From: Mesorhizobium mediterraneum
GTDB lineage: Bacteria > Pseudomonadota > Alphaproteobacteria > Rhizobiales > Rhizobiaceae
Reading direction: 5' to 3'
Assembly (NCBI RefSeq): GCF_002284565.1
Contig: NZ_NPKI01000002.1
Location: 177,240-241,239 of the forward strand
DNA: 64,000 nucleotides
Under the pieces are notes generated by a model. The model worked only from the letters and a program-made list of their open reading frames with translations, ran no database searches and was not told the DNA's origin. Position numbers and translations under genes: made by a program. This document shows, piece after piece, positions 16,832 to 24,199 of this stretch. Positions within the stretch are counted from its first letter, which is position 1. Each line of letters begins with the position of its first letter.

Positions 16832-16865
16832 TTGACAATCCGCCCTATTTGTTCTCTTTATGTTC
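16832..16865 (+). promoter_or_regulatory. dinB promoter with alphaproteobacterial SOS (LexA) box
   Basis: TTGACA at 16832-16837 and TCTTTA at 16855-16860, 17 bases apart, form a plausible sigma-70 promoter. GTTC (16851-16854), seven bases, then GTTC (16862-16865) is the direct-repeat SOS box known from Rhizobiales and Rhodobacterales, and it overlaps the -10 element. LexA would therefore repress dinB directly. Confidence 0.85.
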
Positions 16866-16887
16866 CACATAAACCACCCTCAAGACG

Positions 16888-18165
16888 ATGCGGCGTTCGA
16901 ACCGCCGCGGGCGAACGGGCCGGATGGAAGCCAACATCCTCCACGCGGATCTGGACGCCTTCTATGCCTCGGTCGAGCAGTTGCTCGATCCGGCCCTGCG
17001 CGGCAAGCCGATCGCCGTCGGCGGCGGGGTCGTGCTGGCCGCCTCCTACGAGGCCAAGGCTTTCGGCGTGCGTGGCGGCATGCCGGGGCGGCGCGCGCGG
17101 GAACTCTGCCCCGGGCTGATTTTCGTCGGCGGCCATTTCAAGGACTACCAGCGGCTGGGCGATGCGGCTATTCAAGTGCTCGGCGATTTCACGCCTGTGG
17201 TCGAGCGGATTTCCATCGACGAGGCCTTTGCCGACGTCACCGGCTGCACCCATCTGTTCGGCCCGCCGGCCGAGATCGCCGGCACGATCCGCCGCCGCGT
17301 GCGCGCCGAGCTCGGCCTGTCGATCTCGGTCGGCGTGGCGCGCACCAAGCATCTGGCCAAGATCGCCTCGCAAGTGGCCAAGCCCGACGGGCTGGTGGTG
17401 GTCGATCCTCACCACGAGCTGGAGTTCCTGCACGATCTGCCGGTCGAGCTGATGTGGGGCGTCGGGCCGGTGACCAGGGAGCGGCTGGCCGGCATCGGCG
17501 TCAACACCATCGGCGAGCTGGCGAAAATCAACGGTGGGTCGCTGGAGCGCCTGCTCGGTCCGGCAGCAGGCGAAAAGCTCAACGCGCTGGCTTGGAACCG
17601 CGATCCGCGCAAGCTTGAGACGCAGCGCCGGGCGCGATCGGCCGGCGCGCAATCGGCGCTCGGCAGAAAACCGGCCGAGGCAGAAATCTTCGTGCCCGCG
17701 TTGCTGCACCTGGCCGACAGGGTCGCCACTAGGCTGCGGGCAAAATCGCGGCCCGGCCGCACGGTGACGGTCCGCGTCCGCTTCGCCGATCTGCGCTCGG
17801 TGACGCGGTCGATCACGCTCGACCAGCCGATTTCGGCAACCGCCATGCTGGCCGAGATCGCCGAGGCGCTGGTGCGCAAGGTGCTTGTCGATCATCCGCA
17901 CGAAAAGACCATCTCGCTGCTGGCGATCGCGGTCTCGCATCTAGAGAAGCAGCCGGGCTTGCAGCTGGAACTGCCGCTCGGCCTCGACGACGACCGCCGC
18001 CGCCCCGGCACCACGAAAGGTGCCGCGCGCTGGACCGCCGACCGCGCCATCGACAAAATCCGCGACCGCTTCGGCTGGGAAGCGGTCGGCTATGCCTCGG
18101 TCGCGCTCGGCCCGCAGCGGTCGGTTCCCGACGCGTTTCGCGAGCTGGCCGAAAAGGAATTGTGA
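16888..18165 (+). CDS. dinB: DNA polymerase IV (Y-family)
   Basis: A 425-residue translesion polymerase. The palm carries ILHADLDAFYASVEQ (first catalytic Asp) and ERISIDEAFADV (Asp-Glu pair). Fingers, the helix-hairpin-helix thumb region (MWGVGPVTRERLAGIGV) and the little finger with VRVRFADLRSVTRS follow. It copies past DNA damage in the SOS response, and an SOS box lies directly upstream. An alternative start at 16924 (MEANILHADLD) would drop 12 Arg-rich residues; neither start has a strong ribosome-binding site. No C-terminal beta-clamp motif of the QLxLPL form stands out, though LQLELPLGL near residue 358 is close to one. Confidence 0.9.
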   Translation: MRRSNRRGRTGRMEANILHADLDAFYASVEQLLDPALRGKPIAVGGGVVLAASYEAKAFGVRGGMPGRRARELCPGLIFVGGHFKDYQRLGDAAIQVLGDFTPVVERISIDEAFADVTGCTHLFGPPAEIAGTIRRRVRAELGLSISVGVARTKHLAKIASQVAKPDGLVVVDPHHELEFLHDLPVELMWGVGPVTRERLAGIGVNTIGELAKINGGSLERLLGPAAGEKLNALAWNRDPRKLETQRRARSAGAQSALGRKPAEAEIFVPALLHLADRVATRLRAKSRPGRTVTVRVRFADLRSVTRSITLDQPISATAMLAEIAEALVRKVLVDHPHEKTISLLAIAVSHLEKQPGLQLELPLGLDDDRRRPGTTKGAARWTADRAIDKIRDRFGWEAVGYASVALGPQRSVPDAFRELAEKEL

Positions 18166-18180
18166 GCCGGCTTGAAGAGG

Positions 18181-19701
18181 CTAGCCCAGCCGAGCCAACG
18201 GCGACACCGCAGGTCCATTCAAAGCCGTGCCGTCGATAGCGAAATGCGAACCATGGCAAGGGCAGTCCCAGCAGCGCTCGAGGGAGTTCCAGTGGACATG
18301 GCAGCCGACATGCGTGCATGCGGCCGAGCGCTTGTAGAGCGTGCCGTCGTCATCGCGAAACGCGGCGATTTTGCTGAGCCCTTCGCGAACGATGGCACCT
18401 TCTCCCGGTCGCAGCTTGTCGGCGGAATCAATTTCGCCAGGCGCGACATACTCGGCAAAACTCTTGATCGCAGTCGCATTCTCCGCCAGGTAATCGCCGA
18501 TCGCGCCTGCCGTCTTGCGAGACGGCTCGTAAAGTTCGCGCCAGGGGCTTTCCCCCTTCAGAATCAGGTCGGAGATCAACAGGCCGGCGACGACGCCATG
18601 GGTGATGCCCTGGCCGGAATCCCCAGTCGCCACAAAGACACGCTGGTTGCCAGGATTGCGGCCGATGAACCCCGCATAATCGACGGTCTCCATCACCTGC
18701 CCGGACCACCGGTTCGTTTCCACGCCGATATCGGGCACCAGCCTTCTAGTCCAGGCTATCAGGGCCGCGAAGCGGTCGCCGGCATCGTCGGCCTGCCCTG
18801 TTTTGTGGTCTTCACCTCCGACGATCAGGAAGTCGGTACGGCCTTCGCCAGGCTGAAGCCGAACGTAGTGATAAGGGTCCTCAGTATCCCAATACAGCGC
18901 ATCCGGTAGGGTATCGCGCGCGATCTCGAACGACATCGCGTAGGTCCGATAGGGCGCCTGCTTGGTATGGAGGGCGACCCGGTCGTTGATCGGCGAGTTG
19001 GTGGCGACAACGGCCGATTTGGCAGACACGGTTAAGCCCGAAACCGTGGATACGCGCACGCCGCCGTCAGTCTCTTCGACGTTTTCCACAATGGTATCGG
19101 CATAAAGCGCGCTGCCGCGCGCGCGGATGCCTGCGGCCAGCCCGCAGAGATATTTGAGCGGGTGGAAGGTCGCCTGATTGGCGTATCGAAGGGCCTGCGT
19201 ATCCGAAAAGCCCGCAAACGGCACGCCCCTGATCTTCTCGACGTCGACCCCGATTTTCAGAGCGGCGTCCAGCTCGCGCTCGATATCGGATTCTCGGCCG
19301 CCGGAAGCCGGAAAGAGAAAGCCGTAGAGGCGTCGGAAATCGCACGCGATACTCTCCGTCTCCTGGATTGATTGGATGCGGTCGATAGCGGCCGATTGGC
19401 TTTGATAAAAAATCCGCGCCAGGTCCTCACCGCGCAATTTGATCAGTTCCGAAAAATAGTCGTCGCAGACGGATGACAGGTGCGCAGTGGTGCGAGCCGT
19501 CATGCCACTGCCAATCCGGCCGCGATCGACGACAGCTACCTTTTGCCCGGCGGCGGCCAGTTCGTACGCGACCGACAGGCCGGCAATTCCAGACCCGACG
19601 ACGACGACATCGACCTGTTCGCTCTGCCCGAGCGGGACCGCATCGGGCGCTACTTCGGTCGCCGCCCAGAGGGCTACGGTCCTTTCGTCGCTCACATTCA
19701 T
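18181..19701 (-). CDS. FAD-dependent oxidoreductase with C-terminal Rieske [2Fe-2S] domain
   Basis: A 506-residue two-domain protein. The N-terminal DAO-type domain has the FAD motif VVVVGSGIAGLSVAYELA (about 32-49) and a late GDSGQGITHGVVAG block. The C-terminal 90 residues are a Rieske domain with CTHVGC then CWDCPCHGSHF, giving the Cys-His and Cys-His ligands of a [2Fe-2S] cluster. This architecture is common in soil bacteria and annotated as FAD/Rieske oxidoreductase; the substrate is unknown, with amines or amino acids likely for the DAO part. It is convergent with dinB, 15 bases away. The protein ends soon after the second motif, as usual for the fusion. Confidence 0.85.
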   Translation of the reverse strand: MNVSDERTVALWAATEVAPDAVPLGQSEQVDVVVVGSGIAGLSVAYELAAAGQKVAVVDRGRIGSGMTARTTAHLSSVCDDYFSELIKLRGEDLARIFYQSQSAAIDRIQSIQETESIACDFRRLYGFLFPASGGRESDIERELDAALKIGVDVEKIRGVPFAGFSDTQALRYANQATFHPLKYLCGLAAGIRARGSALYADTIVENVEETDGGVRVSTVSGLTVSAKSAVVATNSPINDRVALHTKQAPYRTYAMSFEIARDTLPDALYWDTEDPYHYVRLQPGEGRTDFLIVGGEDHKTGQADDAGDRFAALIAWTRRLVPDIGVETNRWSGQVMETVDYAGFIGRNPGNQRVFVATGDSGQGITHGVVAGLLISDLILKGESPWRELYEPSRKTAGAIGDYLAENATAIKSFAEYVAPGEIDSADKLRPGEGAIVREGLSKIAAFRDDDGTLYKRSAACTHVGCHVHWNSLERCWDCPCHGSHFAIDGTALNGPAVSPLARLG

Positions 19702-20003
19702 CGGCGGAACCTCCCATCCATGACATTCGGTAAACGGGCGCGAGGATTCAAAGTTCCTCCGCAGCTTTGAATGCCGGCATAATGCTCAGTTTCGTCAGAC
19801 CGCAGATGGAAAGCTCGCTCCACCACCTCTGCGGGGTTGAACCTTGCACGTGCCGGATGGGCCGGTCGCCGCGAATCGGGATAGGCGGGGCAGTGCTCCC
19901 AACCTGGCCTAGTGGTAGCTATGCGGTTCGGCCGGGTGGTGCGACGCACTTTGCATCAGAAGCGATTGGTCGTCGCTTCCTTCATTCGATGCGGCCCTGG
20001 TCG
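19702..20003. other. Intergenic stretch without recognised gene
   Basis: Between the start of the Rieske-FAD gene and the stop of the DUF2182 gene. Short frames exist on both strands but none shows protein-like composition, a good ribosome-binding site or a known motif. It should contain the promoter of the Rieske-FAD gene. Confidence 0.5.
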
Positions 20004-20912
20004 TCAGACCAAAAGCGTTGCGCTGCCCCAGGCGATCAGGGCGATGCCGGCCACCCGGCCGACCCATTGGCCGGCAGGAAACACCTTTTCGACCAGCACC
20101 AGAATGGCGAGCCCGGCAACCCACACCAGGTTCATTACGCCACCCACGAACAACAACGCCATCAGCATCCAGCAGCATCCGACACAGAACGCCCCGTGCA
20201 GGGCGCCCAAACGCAGCGCGCCAAGCGTGTGGGGGCGCCAGTGGCGGGAAAGGAACGCCGTCGGCGTCCGGCAATGCGACAGGCAGGCGTTCTTGAGCGC
20301 CGAGAGCTGATACAGGCCCGCGGCGATCAGGACGATGCCTGAAAGCCAGCGGCTCTGCGAACTCATCATCGTCGCTGAAACGAATGCCTCGCGTTCGAGC
20401 AGCCAGTGCAGCGCGGCTGCCGCGACGGAGAACCCCAGCCAGACCATGAGGTAGCCTGCCATGAATACGCCGGTGGGCGCGAGCTTGTCCTGGATCTGGC
20501 CCTGTGCGAGCGCATGGCGATGCACGCGCGCATAGAGCAGGATCGTCGGCGCCGCACTCGGAGACATCATGGCGACCATCATGACCCACCACATGGCGAT
20601 CATCAGCGCCCAGATCGCGGCCCCCCAGACCCGCGGTTCCGTCGCCATGTCCATGCCGGACATATCCATGCCGGGCATGTCCATGCCGGGCATGTCCATG
20701 CCAGACATATCCATGCCAGACATATCGGAGGTCATGTCGGGGGTTTTCTGGTGGGGGAAAAGCGCGAGCCTCGTCATCTCCCACGCATTCATGCCGAGCC
20801 CTGCCCCGGCGACGATATAAAGCCAGGCCAGCAGGCACAGCGCCACCACTCCCGCAATCGTGATGACGCGGTCGCGTCTGAGCAGGCGTTCCAGTGGCGA
20901 CGCGCCGTCCAT
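20004..20912 (-). CDS. DUF2182 integral membrane protein with Met-rich repeat
   Basis: A 302-residue membrane protein of the DUF2182 family (predicted metal-binding). One span (about 17-37) is followed by a periplasmic loop holding five copies of a GMDM(S/P)-type repeat near residues 64-89, then several spans including MWWVMMVAMMSPSAAPT, the family hallmark, and CVGCCWMLMALLFVGG. Met and Cys pairs in or near membrane spans point to copper or another soft metal, which is inference. It follows the DUF1326 gene by eight bases, a pairing seen in other proteobacteria, so they probably work together. Confidence 0.8.
   Translation of the reverse strand: MDGASPLERLLRRDRVITIAGVVALCLLAWLYIVAGAGLGMNAWEMTRLALFPHQKTPDMTSDMSGMDMSGMDMPGMDMPGMDMSGMDMATEPRVWGAAIWALMIAMWWVMMVAMMSPSAAPTILLYARVHRHALAQGQIQDKLAPTGVFMAGYLMVWLGFSVAAAALHWLLEREAFVSATMMSSQSRWLSGIVLIAAGLYQLSALKNACLSHCRTPTAFLSRHWRPHTLGALRLGALHGAFCVGCCWMLMALLFVGGVMNLVWVAGLAILVLVEKVFPAGQWVGRVAGIALIAWGSATLLV
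20646..20720. repeat. 15-bp tandem repeat encoding GMDM(S/P) units
   Basis: Five 15-base units of the form CAT(G/A)TCCATGCC(G/A)G(A/G) lie at 20646-20660, 20661-20675, 20676-20690, 20691-20705 and 20706-20720. On the minus strand they encode the Met-rich loop of the DUF2182 protein. Confidence 0.9.
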
Positions 20913-20920
20913 GCGGCGCG

Positions 20921-21553
20921 TCAGGCTCGCACCACCCCGTGATTGTTGAGATGCAGCCGCGCGAACTGGCCGTAACTGTCCTTCGTGCTCACCTGAACCG
21001 GTCCGCTGGTTGTGCTCGAGGCACTGCCGATCTCGGCGACCGCATATTCGAAGCCGTTCGGCAACACGATCTGAGCCCGCGAGTCCGCGCCCGTCACCTT
21101 GTTGCGGATCGGTTCGCCGACGGTTTCGATATAATCCTTGACGAAGATGCGGCCCCTGCGACCGTCGATATCGAGGTCGAGATCGATCTTGGTGAAAACC
21201 GGCTCATTCATTTTTGTCACGGTTGAGGCGTAGACGGCGAACATCGTCGCGAACGGATCGGTGTCCTGGCCGGTCATGATGCGCAGCAGCGCGTTACGCT
21301 GCCGGTCGGTTGCGCTCTCGTCGACGAAAGCGATGGCTTCGCCATTGCCTTCGTGGATGGCGCCAGGCCATTTGAAGATCGCAGCGATCCGGAGGCCGTC
21401 GAGAGCGGTCTCGCCATGATGGCCTTCATCGATCTGGATGCCCGCCACCGCATGGCAATGGCCCTTATCGGGCAGCGCATTGAATTGACAGTTGCAGCCA
21501 TATTCGCAGGTGCAACTGACGAGTTCACGTCCCTTGATTTCCCAAGACGTCAT
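20921..21553 (-). CDS. DUF1326 domain protein
   Basis: A 210-residue protein matching DUF1326. It opens MTSWEIKGRELVSCTCEYGC, continuing NCQFNALP: four Cys in a CxCxxxCxC pattern, a likely metal site or structural core. The family has no known function. It starts at 21553 rather than 21568, since the family begins at that Met. It is the first gene of a two-gene unit with the Met-rich DUF2182 membrane protein. No signal peptide is seen, so the Cys-rich head should be cytoplasmic. Confidence 0.8.
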   Translation of the reverse strand: MTSWEIKGRELVSCTCEYGCNCQFNALPDKGHCHAVAGIQIDEGHHGETALDGLRIAAIFKWPGAIHEGNGEAIAFVDESATDRQRNALLRIMTGQDTDPFATMFAVYASTVTKMNEPVFTKIDLDLDIDGRRGRIFVKDYIETVGEPIRNKVTGADSRAQIVLPNGFEYAVAEIGSASSTTSGPVQVSTKDSYGQFARLHLNNHGVVRA

Positions 21554-22091
21554 GCTGTCCTCCCTCATCTCGAAATATTAGACCATCATCATACACCTGC
21601 GCCGGCCGCGCCGCCATCCTGTCGCGCCAAGAGTGATCGCGACAAGAGACGGCAGCCCAACGCGGTTTCTCGCCGAAACTGGGTGAACATCCGTCCTGGA
21701 GATGGCGCGGCCGGTATCGGAACGGCAGAAATCGGGTCGGAACGGGCCTTTCCGACCGCACCCGCGAAGGTCCGGAAATGACCCGGAAGCGGGCGTTCGG
21801 TTGCGATCCGAGCAGCAACGATTTTGGCAGGAAATCGGTCTCGAATGCTGCAATCATCATCATGTCCCGTCCAGGTTGTGGACACGTCCTTCTCAAAGGC
21901 GCACTCTTAGCGTGCGAAACGCGAGCTAGTGTTTCGTCCAATGCTTCACATGCTTGACTTGCGTCGGTGATTGTCTGACCTGTCCGCATACTTCCGGGTG
22001 GGCAGACCTCACATTGTGTCGCCTATCCGTGATCAGGCTACGGCCTAAGGCACGTTGCAGCCCGTTCCGGATCAACTGGGAGGTAAACAAC
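21554..22091. other. Divergent intergenic region
   Basis: 538 bases between the DUF1326 start and the molybdoenzyme start. Frames are short and unconvincing on both strands. Fragments such as CCGGAAATGACCCGGAAGCGG near 21771 resemble the degenerate GAAGCGGAC-type sequence scattered through other gaps of this window. Promoters for both flanking genes must lie here; GGGAGGT at 22079-22085 is the ribosome-binding site for 22092. Confidence 0.5.
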
Positions 22092-23249
22092 ATGCCTGAT
22101 TTTCAGCGCAGAGAACTTCTTGTTCAAGGAAGCGCGGCTCTTGCCGCAATTGCCGCTCTCTATACCTCGCGTCGGGCTTACGCTTTTCCAACACGGCCGA
22201 GCGAGGAAGTTATCCCGTGGCTGGATCAGCCGACCGAAAATCCCGATCCGGTAGGTATCCAGAAGCAGCTTGTCTGGGAGGATTTGAATAGCTGGATAAC
22301 TCCAAACGACAAGTTCTTCAGCATCTCGCATTTCAACCGACCAACGATCGACGAGAAGACATGGTCGATGGAGATCGGCGGCCTGGTCAAGAAGCCCTTG
22401 AAATTGACACTCGCCGACGTCAAGGCGCGGCCGCGGCAGGAGGTCGTTTTCACCGTGGAATGCTCGGGCAATCACGGTTTTCCCTTTTTCACCGGCGGCA
22501 TCGGCAATGCCCGCTGGGCTGGGACGCCGCTCGCCCCGATCCTCGAGGAAGCCGGCGTTCTGGAGAAGGGCATCGAGGTCGTCTTTTTCGGTACTGACAC
22601 AGGCGAGGTCGCAATACGCGACGTCAAGATGCAGCAGAACTTCGCGCGCAGCATGTCGCTCGCCGACGCGATGAACCCCGACAATCTCCTCTGCTATGAA
22701 ATGAACGGAGCTGCCTTGCCGGCGCCCAATGGCTTCCCGGTGCGGCTGATTGCTCCGGGCTGGTACGGGATCGCCAACGTCAAGTGGCTGGAGCGCATCG
22801 AGGTTCGCGACACCCGCTTCATGAGCCTTCTGATGGCCCGTGACTATGTCACCATCCGGGAGGAAGACCACAACGGCGAGACCGTATGGGTCGAGACTTC
22901 GGTCGGGCGAGCGCTGATAAAGTCCGCGCCTGCGAAGGTTACCCGGAAAGACTCGGATTACTCCATCATTGGAGCGGCCTGGGGGGCGCCGATCGACCGG
23001 GTCGAAGTGCAAATCGATCAAGGGCCCTGGGCACCAGCGACCATTGACCACAGTGAGGAGGCCGAGCACGCCTGGAAGATCTGGTCCCTGGCTTGGGCAA
23101 ATCCCGCTCCTGGAGAACACACGGTGACCTCGCGCGCGGTCAGCACCACGGGACAAATTCAACCGGCAATGGACGATCCCTTGATTGCCAAGAAACACAC
23201 ATACTGGGAAAGCAATGGCCAGGTGACGCGCCGCGTGCGTGTCGACTAA
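22092..23249 (+). CDS. Sulfite-oxidase-family molybdopterin oxidoreductase (exported)
   Basis: A 385-residue periplasmic molybdoenzyme. The N-terminus has a twin-arginine signal (FQRRELLVQGSAALAAIAAL, cleavage near AYA at 31), as expected for a cofactor-loaded enzyme. The Moco-binding domain carries FTVECSGNHGF with Cys124 as the Mo ligand, and a C-terminal dimerisation domain starts near residue 285 (SDYSIIGAAWG). Family members oxidise sulfite to sulfate and pass electrons to a c-type cytochrome. No cytochrome gene is adjacent, so the acceptor must be encoded elsewhere, or the substrate may not be sulfite. Start set by GGGAGGT seven bases upstream. Confidence 0.85.
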   Translation: MPDFQRRELLVQGSAALAAIAALYTSRRAYAFPTRPSEEVIPWLDQPTENPDPVGIQKQLVWEDLNSWITPNDKFFSISHFNRPTIDEKTWSMEIGGLVKKPLKLTLADVKARPRQEVVFTVECSGNHGFPFFTGGIGNARWAGTPLAPILEEAGVLEKGIEVVFFGTDTGEVAIRDVKMQQNFARSMSLADAMNPDNLLCYEMNGAALPAPNGFPVRLIAPGWYGIANVKWLERIEVRDTRFMSLLMARDYVTIREEDHNGETVWVETSVGRALIKSAPAKVTRKDSDYSIIGAAWGAPIDRVEVQIDQGPWAPATIDHSEEAEHAWKIWSLAWANPAPGEHTVTSRAVSTTGQIQPAMDDPLIAKKHTYWESNGQVTRRVRVD

Positions 23250-23262
23250 GAGCATTTTGCAG

Positions 23263-23349
23263 CCAAATGGAATCATTTGGCGTCCGCATAAATGCGGCAA
23301 AACAGATAGTTGGAGCGAGTTGCCGGTTCCATGAGAACCGGCACCGCTC
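23263..23349. repeat. Mosaic of three hairpins (RIME-like element)
   Basis: Three neat palindromes follow each other: CCAAATG/CATTTGG (23263-23280), CCGCAT/ATGCGG (23284-23297) and GAGCG-GTTGCCGGTTC type arms around CATG (23313-23349). The block AGCATTTTGCAGCCAAATGG just after the molybdoenzyme stop resembles repeat elements scattered in rhizobial intergenic DNA. The last hairpin could act as a transcript end. Confidence 0.65.
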
Positions 23350-23518
23350 TAAGAATTTGCTGCCATGTGGCAATTGCGCTTGGGTCACTGACGGGGTGTG
23401 GGCCGTAGATCCTCTTCGCGACGATACCGCTCCCCGAAATCGGCAGCGGAGCCCTTCAGCTTGGCCGCGGACGAACAACGAGGCGACTAGCTTCAAGGGG
23501 AAGCGTCACGATGGCCAA

Positions 23519-23644
23519 GTGAAGGATGAGCGCGAGCATTTCACGATCTGCCCGGTGTGTGGACAAGAGATCGACATGCGCGACCTTGGCGAGGCGCTTC
23601 ACCACGCCATGCCAAGCCATAAGCCTTTGAAGTATCCCGACTAG
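23519..23644 (+). CDS. Very small C2H2-like zinc-finger protein, 41 residues
   Basis: From a GTG at 23519 the frame reads MKDEREHFTICPVCGQEIDM followed by RDLGEALHHAMPSHKPL. One CPVC pair and two His about 18 residues later make a plausible single zinc finger, and short proteins with CPVCGxxxDMRDLxxxxxH occur in rhizobia. The ribosome-binding site (AAGGGGAA, 23495-23502) is rather far away, so the exact start is uncertain. Function unknown. Confidence 0.5.
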   Translation: MKDEREHFTICPVCGQEIDMRDLGEALHHAMPSHKPLKYPD

Positions 23645-23659
23645 AGGACGGCGGGGCCG

Positions 23660-23860
23660 TCAGAATTGGCTTTCCTTCCAGTCCGGGAAACGGTGTTGGC
23701 AGAGCTTATAGGCAGCGAGCATGCCAGGGCGCGACTGCCCGCGACCCTCATGAACAAGGCACTCTTGATACGTACTGTCGCGGCTCCATAGGAACATAGC
23801 GACAGCACCGGCGACGAACGCCAATGCCAACACAGCCGAAGTTTTGAGATTGAACGCCAT
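23660..23860 (-). CDS. Small membrane-anchored protein, 66 residues
   Basis: MAFNLKTSAVLALAFVAGAV gives a signal-anchor with a Trp-terminated hydrophobic segment (MFLWSRD), followed by a soluble tail of about 38 residues with two Cys (YQECLVHEG and YKLCQHRF) that could form a disulfide in the periplasm. No family known to me. It lies 12 bases after the next membrane-protein gene in transcription order and is probably co-transcribed with it. Confidence 0.55.
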   Translation of the reverse strand: MAFNLKTSAVLALAFVAGAVAMFLWSRDSTYQECLVHEGRGQSRPGMLAAYKLCQHRFPDWKESQF

Positions 23861-23872
23861 CCGAGCTGCCCC

Positions 23873-24178
23873 TCATCCATTGCGGCGTGAGATCACGAAG
23901 TTAATAACAGCAAGCCACACCAGCCCTCCAATAGCGGATGCCTGCCAGAGGGGAAGACTGACGTTGCCGATAGACAGCCGTATTAAGCCCAGCGCTGGGA
24001 CCAGGACGCCAAAGAAAAATCCTACGAAAAATACGATGCCGACGGCGATTAGGACAAAGTCAGTGGGAGACCTTCGCCAATCAGCGTTGAAATCCCGTCG
24101 ATATTGAAAATTGGTCAGATAACGGTAGGCCACAAACAGCAACGCACCCGTTATCAGAAAACCTATGAGGAACACCAT
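23873..24178 (-). CDS. Small multi-span membrane protein, 101 residues
   Basis: Three hydrophobic segments: residues 2-20 (VFLIGFLITGALLFVAY), 42-62 (FVLIAVGIVFFVGFFFGVLV) and 80-96 (ASAIGGLVWLAVINFVI), ending ISRRNG. Between the first two is a charged loop RRDFNADWRRSP. No family recognised. It follows the RelA/SpoT gene by 21 bases on the same strand, so it may belong to the same small accessory unit. Confidence 0.55.
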   Translation of the reverse strand: MVFLIGFLITGALLFVAYRYLTNFQYRRDFNADWRRSPTDFVLIAVGIVFFVGFFFGVLVPALGLIRLSIGNVSLPLWQASAIGGLVWLAVINFVISRRNG

Positions 24179-24199
24179 CGATCAATGCCCCGCTCAAAG

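Noticed and set aside
20646..20720. Regular repeats considered as a CRISPR array or iteron origin
   Set aside because: 15-base units without spacers encode an in-frame Met-rich loop; no replication gene nearby.
21525..21989. Minus-strand 154-codon frame upstream of the DUF1326 gene
   Set aside because: Covers the divergent promoter region, overlaps the start of a well-supported gene and has no family pattern.
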